This document shows positions 1 through 9,115 of a stretch of DNA of 64,000 nt, in pieces. The DNA lies in the NCBI GenBank assembly GCA_028278225.1, contig JANQEU010000104.1:62001-126000 (forward strand). The letters are read 5' to 3'. How positions within the stretch are numbered: the first letter of the stretch is position 1; each line of letters opens with the position of its first letter. The stretch comes from Cyclobacteriaceae bacterium. GTDB lineage: Bacteria > Bacteroidota > Bacteroidia > Cytophagales > Cyclobacteriaceae. The notes beneath the pieces were generated by a model. That model was not told the origin of the DNA. It was given only the letters and a program-made list of their open reading frames with translations, and did no database searches. The position numbers and the translations under genes were made by a program.

Positions 1-519
1 ATATTCACCGGGTTTCTGTGAGTCACGTTCAGGCGCATCCGCCGAATTGTCACCGCTATTTGATGCGGGATGGTAGATCCCCGACCTCGCGGTGATCAAA
101 TGATCAATCGTTGCTGACTTCTCATTGTCAGTTAATCCGAGGTGGTCATCGATCCCTAATTCAGCCAATGTTTTGTTAAGATCAATTGTCCCATTTTCAA
201 CATATTTTCCATACAACATGGCCAGTATGCTTTTACGACACGATGCCAGGTAACTCAGCTCATCTACATCGCCGTATTCCAAAACTTTCTTGCCATCGAT
301 GATTACAACAATCCCTGTCGAATTTGATGAATCTACGATGAACCGTAACATGCTGTCGAGTTCCTCTTCTGTGTAACCATAGGTTTCAGGTTCGACCGAA
401 TCCCACTCCAGGCCTGCTTCAGCTATTCTTTCCTCCTCCATTCTCGCGCATGTTGTGAGCAAGATTACACCCAGGAGAACCACGGCGATTGATTGAACAC
501 TCATTCCGAAATTTTTCAT
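1..519 (-). CDS. Serine hydrolase (beta-lactamase/PBP-like) lipoprotein, cut by the window edge
   Basis: This is the N-terminal 173 residues of a minus-strand gene whose 3' part lies outside the window. The protein starts with a lipoprotein-type signal peptide (hydrophobic residues about 11-22, then the lipobox-like LTTC with Cys24). Residues 93-96 read SCRK followed by Ser, matching the SxxK active-site motif of class C beta-lactamase-like serine hydrolases; the region after it (a strand, then a long helix followed by ITARSG) fits the family. The later YxN and HxG motifs would be in the missing part. Such proteins in Bacteroidota are usually periplasmic or surface esterases or peptidases of unknown substrate, and true beta-lactam resistance cannot be inferred. 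The ATG at 517-519 was chosen because it directly precedes the signal peptide. Confidence 0.8.
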   Translation of the reverse strand, partial: MKNFGMSVQSIAVVLLGVILLTTCARMEEERIAEAGLEWDSVEPETYGYTEEELDSMLRFIVDSSNSTGIVVIIDGKKVLEYGDVDELSYLASCRKSILAMLYGKYVENGTIDLNKTLAELGIDDHLGLTDNEKSATIDHLITARSGIYHPASNSGDNSADAPERDSQKPGEY

Positions 520-654
520 AAGAACAATGATTTTATGATGGCCAGCAATATCTTATTTGTGATGGGAGAAAGTTAGAGAATAACTTCCGGAAAATTAAAG
601 GGAAATGAAAATTCGGATAAAGGGCAGAATCCCGGAAAATGCCACCACTACCAG

Positions 655-1179
655 TTAGTACTTTCTGCCGATAATCTCACTCAGGATGATTGCCTTCCTG
701 GCTGAATCTGTGTCTTGTAACATCGCACGAACTTCCTCGGCAAGCTTATTTTCTTCTTCCAGTTCCGCGGTTTCTCTCGTTACCTTTTTACTTTGGTATG
801 GATCGGCTGTGCCATAATCAATTTCAAACCCCTCGGCCTGCCTGATGGATTCTTCATACACACGTTTGCTCTCCTCATCCGAAAACCTCCTGGTCTTTCC
901 TTCTTCGAATTTCGGTGTTTCTTCCGGAGGTCCGGCAGGTTTCTCTTCCGGCTCGGCAGGTTCTATGATCTCTTCAGTTTTCTCAAGCGTTTTTCTACCT
1001 GTGATCTCTTCGAGCAGATCTTCAAAACTTACAGGTGGCTGTCTGGTATCACCATCGTCTGTCTCCAGAGGAGATTGCGGCCGGGCAACAGGCTTCGGTT
1101 TTGATTTTTTCCGCAACCCTCTCGCCAGAAAATAGATGACGGCAAAAATGATATATACCCAAAATTCTATATTCTCCAT
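655..1179 (-). CDS. Hypothetical membrane-anchored acidic protein
   Basis: 174 residues. I do not recognise the family. One hydrophobic segment at residues 6-19 is followed by a strongly basic patch (RGLRKKSKPK), so the N-terminus probably sits outside and the rest in the cytoplasm. Residues 35-130 are rich in Pro, Glu and Lys and look disordered; the C-terminal 40 residues look helical and end in a short conserved-looking IGRKY. The gene is divergent from smc with 83 bp between the two start codons, so they share a promoter region. The layout (single TM, charged low-complexity linker, short C-terminal helix) suits a small scaffold or adaptor protein, but that is only inference. Confidence 0.7.
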   Translation of the reverse strand: MENIEFWVYIIFAVIYFLARGLRKKSKPKPVARPQSPLETDDGDTRQPPVSFEDLLEEITGRKTLEKTEEIIEPAEPEEKPAGPPEETPKFEEGKTRRFSDEESKRVYEESIRQAEGFEIDYGTADPYQSKKVTRETAELEEENKLAEEVRAMLQDTDSARKAIILSEIIGRKY

Positions 1180-1219
1180 TCTGGCACTAAAAGTATAAAA
1201 TTAAAATCAGATTAAGATA

Positions 1220-1227
1220 TATATTTG
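1220..1227 (+). promoter_or_regulatory. Putative -7 element upstream of smc
   Basis: TATATTTG matches the Bacteroidota -7 consensus TAnnTTTG and lies 35 nt before the smc ATG. No clear TTG -33 element is visible at the expected distance, so the call rests on the -7 box only. Confidence 0.45.
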
Positions 1228-1262
1228 TTGCCTTCAATGCAATTCAAAATTCTCTCCTTTTA

Positions 1263-4200
1263 ATGCAGTTAACGCGTCTTGAAATCAAAGGCTTCAAAAG
1301 CTTTGCGGATAGGGTTACTATAAATTTCGATGAAGGGATAACAGGTGTTGTCGGTCCTAACGGATGTGGTAAATCAAATATAGTGGACTCCATACGTTGG
1401 GTTCTGGGCGAACAAAAATCCCGTGTGCTGCGGTCGGAAAAAATGGAGAACATGATCTTTAACGGGACGCGTAAGCGCAAACCGACGAATCTGGCTGAAG
1501 TTTCACTTACTTTTAACAACACCAAAAACATTCTGCCGACCGAATACAGCCAGGTTACCATTACAAGGAAATACTTTCGTTCGGGTGAGAGTGAATACCA
1601 ATTAAACGGAGTTACCTGTCGATTGAAAGATATTACCAATCTTTTCCTTGATACGGGTATAGCATCAAACAGCTATGCGATCATTGAGCTTAAGATGGTT
1701 GATGACCTCCTCAACGACAAAGACAACTCACGGAGGGCATTGTTTGAGGAGGCTGCCGGGATTCATAAATTCAAGCTCCGGAAGAAGGAAACAATGCGAA
1801 AGCTCGATGACACTGACGCTGACCTTGATCGCGTGGAGGACCTGCTGTTTGAGATCGATAAAAACCTGAGATCCCTCGAACGCCAGGCTCGTCAGGCGAA
1901 AAGATATTATGTGATCAAAGAGGAGTACAAGAAAAGCAGTATTGCCCTTGCCCAGATCACAGTAAGAACGCAACAGGAAGTCCACGATAATATAGAAACT
2001 GAGATACAAAAAGAAAACGATCGTAAAACAGCGCTCAACACACAGGTTGCTGAGAAAGAGTCTTACCTCGAATCTGTTAAAACCGACCTTGTCACCAGGG
2101 AAAATCTGCTTTCAGCACGTCAGAAAACGCTCAATGAGCATGTAAATAAGATCCGGCAATATGAAGGTGAAAAGCAGATAAAAAACGAAAGGAAGCGATT
2201 CCTTGATGACCGGACCGAAAAACTGAAGGAACAAATTGCCCAGCATAAGCAAAGTAATGAAAGAGCCTCTTTTGCCATTGAGGGTCTGCAAAAAGAGAAA
2301 ACAGAAGCCGAAAGAGCAATAAACACCGCCCGGGGGGAGCTGGAAAGCATCAAGGCCGCTTATGACGAGGCCAGAGCTACCACGGACCAGGCTCAATCTT
2401 TGCTAAATGAGCTGACAGGTAGCTTCAATGAAAAGCGGGAGCGTGTTTTTCAGCATAATAAGGACCTGGAGATCAAGCATATCCAACTTAAGACCTTGCA
2501 ACAGGAACTTGAAAAAACCGGTAAAGATTCTTCCTCTCACTCCTCCAGTTTGAAAGAATTTGAGGACAAGATCAGAACCCTGGAAAAAGACAAGCTTTCA
2601 AGACAGAAAGACTTTGAGAAGGTCAAACTCAGCCAGGACACTCTGGATGAAAGCACCCGGGCCATCCGGCAAAAGATAGATCTGTTGAAGGAAGAACTCT
2701 CCTCCGTGAACCGGAAACTGGATGCCAGTACGAATGAATACGACCTTACCAGGTCCCTGGTCGACAACCTCGAAGGATTTCCTGAGGCAATAAAATTTCT
2801 GAAACATCAACCCGATTGGAAAAACACGTCTCTCCTGTCCGATATTATCAGTTGTCCGGAAGAATACCGTATTTGCATTGAGAATTATCTCGAACCATTC
2901 ATGAACTATTACGTCGTGGACAAATTGGAGGATGCGTTCAAGGCCGTTAAATTACTCAATGAATCGAACCGTGGGAAAGCCAACTTCTTTATCAGGGAGC
3001 AGTTAAAAGGATTTAAAATAAAGGAAGAATTCGCCCTTGACTCAGCGAAGCCCGCTACAGGGATAATTGAGTATGAACCCAGATATGATGAGCTGATCTC
3101 TTTCCTCCTCGGCAATGTCTACATATATGAAGGAAATCGTCCGGCCAACACCTCCGGCAGGGACATTATACTACTCGAAAAATCAGGGAAGCTTTCCGTA
3201 AGAAAATATAGTGTTTCCGGAGGCTCTGTGGGGCTTTTTGAAGGAAAAAGAATTGGCAGGAGCAAAAACCTGGAGAAGCTTGACAAAGAGATAAAGAACC
3301 TGAAAGCCAAACAAGAGCAACTTGAAAAGAGACTGGAAGAAAATCAAAGTGAACAAGGTGTGTTGCTTGCTCAGAACAAAACAATTGAGCTGGAGAATAT
3401 CAAGGACGAAATAAACAAGCTGAATGAATCCCTTGTCTCACTGGAAACAAAGAAAGAGCAGTTCTCAGAACTTATTTCTTCAGCGGCTACCCGGAAGGTG
3501 GATATTGATCATGAGATCGAACGGCTCAGATCCGAGATCACTGTGCTTGTTCCACAGTCGGAAAAAGAAAAGAAGGAATTGACCGAGGTTCAAAAGCAGG
3601 TGGATGAGAGAAAAGAAAAACTAGAATCACTCAATGCAAGCCTGGCTGAAAAAACCAATGCTTTCAACGAGGCAAATGTCAATTTCCATCAGAAAGAAAG
3701 TACGGTCAGGAGCATCCAGCAGGAGATTTCCTTCAAAGAAGAATCTTACCATTCAAGTCTTAAACAGATTGAGGTCAACACGGCGGAACTTCGTAGCTCA
3801 GAGCATGACATCAATGAACTAATCAGGAAAGCTGTTGAAAGTGACGATGAACTGGTCAGGATGTATGACGAAAAGGAGACCATCGAGGCTGGGGTGAATG
3901 AAGCTGAAAAGGAGTATTACCACACGCGCGGTATTATTGACAAGGAAGAAAAAGTAATTCGCGAACTGCAGCACCAGCGCGAGCGCATGGATCAGATCCT
4001 GATAGAATGGAACAACAAGCTCAATGAAACCAAGCTTGCCCTAAACTCCGTGAAAGACAGAATGTCTGTGGAGTTTAATATCTCTTTTGATGAAATCGGC
4101 AAGGAAGTCGCCGAAGAGTACCTGGATACATCTGAAGATAAGTTGAGGGAAACCATAGATAAGCTAAAAAACCGGATGGATTCGATGGGCCCTATCAATC

Positions 4201-4790
4201 CAATGGCCATGGAGGCGTTCGATGAGATCAAGGAACGATTCGATTTTATTTCCGCGCAAAAAGAAGACCTGCTGAAAGCTAAAGACTCCCTTCTGACCAC
4301 CATTCAGGAAATCGACCAGGTGGCTAAGGAAACATTCCTGGAAGCATTTGAAAAAATTGAGCAGAATTTTATCAAGGTTTTCCGAACCCTGTTTACCGCT
4401 GAAGATGATTGTGATCTCTATCTGACTGACCCGGACGATCCTTTGGAGTCATCTATTGAGATCATCGCAAAACCCAAGGGTAAACGGCCATTGACGATCA
4501 ATCAATTGTCCGGTGGGGAAAAGACACTGACTGCTATCTCCCTCCTGTTTGCGATCTATCTGATCAAACCTGCCCCGTTCTGTATTTTTGACGAAGTAGA
4601 TGCACCACTGGATGATGCGAACATTGACAAATTCAATCACATTGTTCGTGAATTCTCCCAGGATTCTCAATTTATTATTGTCACGCACAACAAGCGGACC
4701 ATGAACAGTACGGATATCATATACGGGATCACCATGGTGGAACAGGGTATCTCAAAAGTGGTGCCGGTTGATCTGAGGGAGTTGGCTTAA
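1263..4790 (+). CDS. smc: Chromosome segregation protein SMC
   Basis: 1175 residues, the usual length for bacterial SMC. It is the ATPase core of the condensin-like complex that compacts and segregates the chromosome together with ScpA and ScpB. The N-terminal head has the Walker A GPNGCGKSN at residues 31-39 and the IRWVLGE segment after it. Long heptad-rich coiled coils follow, with a non-coiled hinge at roughly residues 500-660. The second arm returns to the C-terminal head, which carries the LSGGEKTL signature and a Walker B region reading FCIFDEVDAPLDD. The hinge is less canonical than in Bacillus SMC, as is often seen in Bacteroidota. No scpA or scpB is present nearby. The gene runs into a convergent neighbour with only 5 bp between stop codons. 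Confidence 0.97.
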   Translation: MQLTRLEIKGFKSFADRVTINFDEGITGVVGPNGCGKSNIVDSIRWVLGEQKSRVLRSEKMENMIFNGTRKRKPTNLAEVSLTFNNTKNILPTEYSQVTITRKYFRSGESEYQLNGVTCRLKDITNLFLDTGIASNSYAIIELKMVDDLLNDKDNSRRALFEEAAGIHKFKLRKKETMRKLDDTDADLDRVEDLLFEIDKNLRSLERQARQAKRYYVIKEEYKKSSIALAQITVRTQQEVHDNIETEIQKENDRKTALNTQVAEKESYLESVKTDLVTRENLLSARQKTLNEHVNKIRQYEGEKQIKNERKRFLDDRTEKLKEQIAQHKQSNERASFAIEGLQKEKTEAERAINTARGELESIKAAYDEARATTDQAQSLLNELTGSFNEKRERVFQHNKDLEIKHIQLKTLQQELEKTGKDSSSHSSSLKEFEDKIRTLEKDKLSRQKDFEKVKLSQDTLDESTRAIRQKIDLLKEELSSVNRKLDASTNEYDLTRSLVDNLEGFPEAIKFLKHQPDWKNTSLLSDIISCPEEYRICIENYLEPFMNYYVVDKLEDAFKAVKLLNESNRGKANFFIREQLKGFKIKEEFALDSAKPATGIIEYEPRYDELISFLLGNVYIYEGNRPANTSGRDIILLEKSGKLSVRKYSVSGGSVGLFEGKRIGRSKNLEKLDKEIKNLKAKQEQLEKRLEENQSEQGVLLAQNKTIELENIKDEINKLNESLVSLETKKEQFSELISSAATRKVDIDHEIERLRSEITVLVPQSEKEKKELTEVQKQVDERKEKLESLNASLAEKTNAFNEANVNFHQKESTVRSIQQEISFKEESYHSSLKQIEVNTAELRSSEHDINELIRKAVESDDELVRMYDEKETIEAGVNEAEKEYYHTRGIIDKEEKVIRELQHQRERMDQILIEWNNKLNETKLALNSVKDRMSVEFNISFDEIGKEVAEEYLDTSEDKLRETIDKLKNRMDSMGPINPMAMEAFDEIKERFDFISAQKEDLLKAKDSLLTTIQEIDQVAKETFLEAFEKIEQNFIKVFRTLFTAEDDCDLYLTDPDDPLESSIEIIAKPKGKRPLTINQLSGGEKTLTAISLLFAIYLIKPAPFCIFDEVDAPLDDANIDKFNHIVREFSQDSQFIIVTHNKRTMNSTDIIYGITMVEQGISKVVPVDLRELA

Positions 4791-4795
4791 CTGAT

Positions 4796-5521
4796 TCAAA
4801 TTACTTTTCGCTCAGTACTTCCGCTCAGAGGATAGTGCTCCAGTACAACATAAGTGTCCTTCCCAAACCGGAGCTGCAATTGCGATTTTAACTCAACTAT
4901 CAGATCTATGATTTCCTCATCCTCCCAAAAATCCTTGTGAACCGGAATGGTTGCCGTATATTCGGAATCAGTCATGCCAAGATGTGCAACACCTTCAAAT
5001 TCCGGACCGAAATACTCCACCCTGAACAGTTCATCGGCCAGTATTTCAATGTCTGTCTGGGATATGCCTTCGCTGTAATAAACTTCATTGCTATCGAAAG
5101 TGACCTTTTCACCAGGAAATGCCGGCATATTGACCGCCATTACAAAAATTAATACCACATTGATGACCAAACCCAGCAACGACAACCCGGCCACATTCCA
5201 GTTGGACGCTTTCATGGAACCGGATTCAAATGCCTGTGCTACGTCTTTGGCCAGGAAAAGTCTGAAAAACAAATAGACGATCAATCCATAAAATGCGGTA
5301 AAAACAAAATCAGGAATGCTGTCAACAATCTTTTCGGGCAATACGAAAAGACTGTAAAACAGCGCAACTGTGAAAATAAGCGTACCGGCAAGTGTAAAGT
5401 ATGCTTCCCTTTCCCTCCCGAGCCTCATAAAATTCAGGTAAATGAGGATTCCCGGAGGTACAGGCCCGGCGATCACAGCCGCCACAGCTATTTGCTTCTC
5501 GGTAAATAGTTTACTGCTCAT
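4796..5521 (-). CDS. Hypothetical four-TM membrane protein
   Basis: 241 residues, family not recognised. Hydrophobic segments are visible at about residues 11-29, 41-61, 71-90 and 108-131, followed by a soluble domain of about 110 residues rich in acidic residues. With four TM segments both ends would be on the same side of the membrane. The soluble part alternates helix- and strand-like stretches and has no catalytic motif I can name. Its stop codon lies 5 bp from that of smc on the other strand, leaving no room for a separate terminator. Nothing upstream suggests an operon; the next gene is divergent at 5722. Confidence 0.7.
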   Translation of the reverse strand: MSSKLFTEKQIAVAAVIAGPVPPGILIYLNFMRLGREREAYFTLAGTLIFTVALFYSLFVLPEKIVDSIPDFVFTAFYGLIVYLFFRLFLAKDVAQAFESGSMKASNWNVAGLSLLGLVINVVLIFVMAVNMPAFPGEKVTFDSNEVYYSEGISQTDIEILADELFRVEYFGPEFEGVAHLGMTDSEYTATIPVHKDFWEDEEIIDLIVELKSQLQLRFGKDTYVVLEHYPLSGSTERKVI

Positions 5522-5641
5522 CCGTACTTATTAAGCAGGCGGTTTTGCTGTCAAATAACGGAAAATTAATTCCGTGATCCTTCCGATCAAAATATCGACC
5601 GATCATTTTCATATTCAGGTTTTACCGCTTTAAATAAAGGA

Positions 5642-5676
5642 TTTGACAATGCATTCATGTAATTCCTTTTGACAAT
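5642..5676 (+). repeat. Direct repeat TTTGACAAT x2 upstream of the Asp-box gene
   Basis: TTTGACAAT occurs at 5642-5650 and again at 5668-5676, 26 bp apart, 46-80 bp before the start codon at 5722. The copies contain a TTGACA-like hexamer and could be a -33 region or a regulator site. The function is not shown. Confidence 0.3.
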
Positions 5677-5721
5677 TCCCTCAATTATTCATACCATTGA
5701 AATACACGAATCACTAAGCCA

Positions 5722-8700
5722 ATGAAACCACGATCTATTCTTCGAACAGGTACCATCCTGACTTTGCTTGGACTATTATCCTTTAATTCACCCTCTCAAC
5801 CTGTCGACCCTTCTTTTTACGAAAACCTGGAGTGGCGTAACATCGGCCCGAACCGGGGAGGCCGCTCACTGGGATGCTCGGGAAGTCCCGGCAGGTTGAA
5901 CGAATATTATTTTGGAGCTACAGGAGGGGGACTTTGGAAGACCATAGACGGTGGAAACGAGTGGTTCCCCGTAACTGACGGTAAGATCTCAAGCTCCTCC
6001 ATAGGAGCTGTGGCAGTAGCAGAAACAAACCCTGACATTGTGTATATCGGCGGAGGAGAGACGCAGCTGCGGGGTAGCATTACACAAGGCGATGGAGTTT
6101 ATAAAACGACAGATGGTGGCAAAACCTGGCGTCACCTTGGCCTGAAAGAAACGCAGGCCATTTCAAGAATAAGGATTCACCCAACAAATCCGAAGGTTGT
6201 TTATGTGGCGGCACTGGGACATCCATATGGCGAGAATGAAGAACGAGGTGTATTTAAATCCGTTGATGGTGGCAATACCTGGCAAAAGATCCTGTATATA
6301 AGTCCCAAAACCGGGGCAGCCGATATCATAATTGATCGTACGAATCCCAATGTGCTTTACGCCTCTACCTGGCAGGTTTACCGCAAAGCCTGGAAAATGT
6401 GGGGTGGCGGTCCTGAATGTAAGCTTTGGAAATCTGAAAATGGCGGAGAATCATGGATCGACCTGACGAATAACCCCGGTATGCCAGCGGGCCCTATCGG
6501 CAAAATTGGAGTAACGGTGTCCCCTACGAATCCAAAAAGGGTCTGGGCCATAGTGGAGGCAAATGAGGGCGGTGTATTTCGATCGGATGACGCTGGGTGG
6601 ACATGGCAAAGAACAAATGACGAACGCAAGCTTCGCCAGCGTGCGTTTTACTACTCACGTATCTATGCTGATCCTATTGACCCGGAAACCGTGTATTGTC
6701 TGAATGTGGACTTTTGGAAGTCTACGGATGGCGGGAAAACATTTGATATTGAACTCAGACCTCCACATGGAGATTTTCATGATCTCTGGATTGATCCGAA
6801 TGACCCTCTGCGAATGATTAATGCTAATGACGGAGGGGGCTCGGTGAGTATTAATGGCGGAAAAACATGGACGGAACTGGATTTCAGCACTACACAATTT
6901 TACCATGTGATGACCACAAGTGATGTCCCCTATCATGTAGCCGGAGCGCAGCAGGACAATAGTACGCTTGCCATGCCAAGCGATGGCTGGGGTCATATGC
7001 AGGCCAGGGGACCAAATCATGGCTGGTATTACGCCGTAGGAGGAGGTGAAAGCGGATGGATCACGCAAAGCCCCACGGATCCTGATGTTTTTTATGCCGG
7101 GAGCCAGGGAGCACTGCTGACACGTTACAACCGGCGAACCGGGCAAATCAGGGATATCCAGGTTTACCCTCGTTTTTTTTCCGGCGAACCGGCAAGCTCA
7201 TTACCAGAACGGTGGCAATGGACTTTCCCGATCATGTTTGCGCCCCGGGACCCCAATATCATGTACACTTGTTCTCAACACGTATGGAAAACCACAAATG
7301 ACGGACAAACCTGGGAAAAGATAAGTCCCGATCTCACATATGCCGACCCGGAAACTTTAGGTAAGACCGGTGGGATCATCACCATGGACATGAACGGCCC
7401 CGAGATCTATGCTACTGTTTTCGCACTGGCTCCCTCCTTCCACGATGTCAATACCATATGGGCCGGATCGGATGATGGTAAGATCCACATTACCCGGGAT
7501 GGAGGTAACAAATGGAGAGACATTACCCCGCCGGATCTTCCAAAGTTCTCAAGAGTAAGCATAATTGACGAATCAAGGCACAATCCGGGGACATTATATG
7601 TGGCAGCCAATCGCTACCAGGTAGATGACAGGCAACCGTATGTTTTTCGTACAACCGATTACGGCAAATCATGGAAAAAAATAACAAACGGCATTGAAGA
7701 CGGACACTTCGCCAGGGCAGTGCGTGAAGATCATATAAAACCCGGATTGTTGTTTCTGGGAACTGAACATGGTGCTTATGTTTCCTTTGACGCCGGGGAC
7801 AACTGGCAATCACTGCAGATGAACCTGCCGGATACCCCGATCCGTGACCTGGTGGTCAAGGACGATGATGTCGTGTTGGGTACGCACGGTCGCGGATTTT
7901 GGATACTGGATGACATTGGCCCGCTCAGGCAAATGACCCAATCCATGTTTGACAGGGATGTAGTCCTGTTTGAACCCTCGAATCCCATTAGGGGGATCTA
8001 CAACCTTAAGGTTCAATACTATCTCAAAAACGAGTTGGACTCGGTACAAGTGGAAATTCTGGACAAAGAGGGTCGGGTAATCAACACTTTCATTGGAAAA
8101 GAACCTGAATACAAACCTGATCCAAATATACCATGGTGGCGCAGAGGTGGTAGCACGAAACCGACGGTCGCAACCGGATTAAACGAATTCACATGGGATC
8201 TGCGATATCCGGGAGCAACAACATTTGATGGGATGATCATCTGGAGTGCCCGGCCGGCACGGGGACCTAAAGCGCCGATCGGCGAGTACCAGGTCAGGCT
8301 TACTGCCGGAGACTTTAGCAATAGCTACGACTTCACTATCCTGATGAACCCTAACCTTGAGGGAATAACCGGGGAGGACCTCCAAAAACAGTTTGACCTG
8401 GCCCGGCAGATAATCGAAAAAGAAAGTATAGCCAATGAATCAGTGATCGAAATACGTGAGATAAGAAATGCCATAAATGATGCATTGGAAGAGGTGACCG
8501 ATCCTGCACTCACGGAGTCTGCCAACAAGCTGATCACAGCGCTTACATCCGTGGAAGAAGCGCTCTATCAAACAAAGAACCAAAGCCCCCAGGATCCGCT
8601 GAATTTCCCAATAAGGCTTAATAATCGCCTGAGCTCACTTCGCAGGAGTGTTGAAACCGGAGAGGCTCGCCCTACGGATGCAGCGTATAAGGTGTTTGAG

Positions 8701-8802
8701 GAATTGAGTGCGGAACTTACAACGCATCTGGACAAACTGGATGACATAAAAAAGACCGAATGGATCGATCTCAAAAGCAAGCTTGGGATACCGGATTTGT
8801 GA
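5722..8802 (+). CDS. Secreted Asp-box (BNR/sortilin-like) beta-propeller protein
   Basis: 1026 residues with an N-terminal signal peptide (hydrophobic residues 9-24). I count about eleven Asp-box motifs of the type S/T-x-D/N-x-G-x-x-W, for example TIDGGNEW, TTDGGKTW, SVDGGNTW, SENGGESW, SINGGKTW, TTNDGQTW and SFDAGDNW. They are spread over residues 70-720, as expected for one or two large propellers of the VPS10/sortilin and GH74 type. Residues about 745-890 form an Ig-like, FlgD-type domain (FTWDLRYPG, IGEYQVRL), and the last 140 residues are helical. Large proteins of this build are common in Bacteroidota and are often annotated as glycosyl hydrolases, but I see no assigned catalytic pair, so binding or protein sorting are equally possible. 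The gene stands alone with its own upstream region. Confidence 0.85.
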   Translation: MKPRSILRTGTILTLLGLLSFNSPSQPVDPSFYENLEWRNIGPNRGGRSLGCSGSPGRLNEYYFGATGGGLWKTIDGGNEWFPVTDGKISSSSIGAVAVAETNPDIVYIGGGETQLRGSITQGDGVYKTTDGGKTWRHLGLKETQAISRIRIHPTNPKVVYVAALGHPYGENEERGVFKSVDGGNTWQKILYISPKTGAADIIIDRTNPNVLYASTWQVYRKAWKMWGGGPECKLWKSENGGESWIDLTNNPGMPAGPIGKIGVTVSPTNPKRVWAIVEANEGGVFRSDDAGWTWQRTNDERKLRQRAFYYSRIYADPIDPETVYCLNVDFWKSTDGGKTFDIELRPPHGDFHDLWIDPNDPLRMINANDGGGSVSINGGKTWTELDFSTTQFYHVMTTSDVPYHVAGAQQDNSTLAMPSDGWGHMQARGPNHGWYYAVGGGESGWITQSPTDPDVFYAGSQGALLTRYNRRTGQIRDIQVYPRFFSGEPASSLPERWQWTFPIMFAPRDPNIMYTCSQHVWKTTNDGQTWEKISPDLTYADPETLGKTGGIITMDMNGPEIYATVFALAPSFHDVNTIWAGSDDGKIHITRDGGNKWRDITPPDLPKFSRVSIIDESRHNPGTLYVAANRYQVDDRQPYVFRTTDYGKSWKKITNGIEDGHFARAVREDHIKPGLLFLGTEHGAYVSFDAGDNWQSLQMNLPDTPIRDLVVKDDDVVLGTHGRGFWILDDIGPLRQMTQSMFDRDVVLFEPSNPIRGIYNLKVQYYLKNELDSVQVEILDKEGRVINTFIGKEPEYKPDPNIPWWRRGGSTKPTVATGLNEFTWDLRYPGATTFDGMIIWSARPARGPKAPIGEYQVRLTAGDFSNSYDFTILMNPNLEGITGEDLQKQFDLARQIIEKESIANESVIEIREIRNAINDALEEVTDPALTESANKLITALTSVEEALYQTKNQSPQDPLNFPIRLNNRLSSLRRSVETGEARPTDAAYKVFEELSAELTTHLDKLDDIKKTEWIDLKSKLGIPDL

Positions 8803-9115
8803 TGGAAATGGTTAGCCATTGATCCTCCTTTTTAAGAGATCACGTCATGGTTCTATATCTGGCTTGTAATCAAAAAGGACGTCATAATATTTTGGAAATT
8901 TCTAAAGATCAATTGAACGTTAACAGTTACAAATTTCACATAGTCTCGTCACAACTCCCTGCCAGAAACTCTTCACAAAGTTTACGTTTTAATTGTAAAA
9001 AAAACCGGGGATAAACTGCAACTTTTTTCCTGAGGATAGGTGTCCAACTTAGAAATCAATCACTGTGCCTGGAAATTGACGTACCAGGCGAGCAGAATAT
9101 ATTACCAATAGGATT
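8803..9115. other. Intergenic region, 313 bp, little visible
   Basis: Just after the stop codon at 8802 there is a small hairpin (AATGG/CCATT, 8807-8820) followed by a short T run, which may be a weak terminator. The remainder contains A/T-rich sequence leading to the next start codon at 9116. I see no convincing ORF, repeat or RNA gene. Confidence 0.4.
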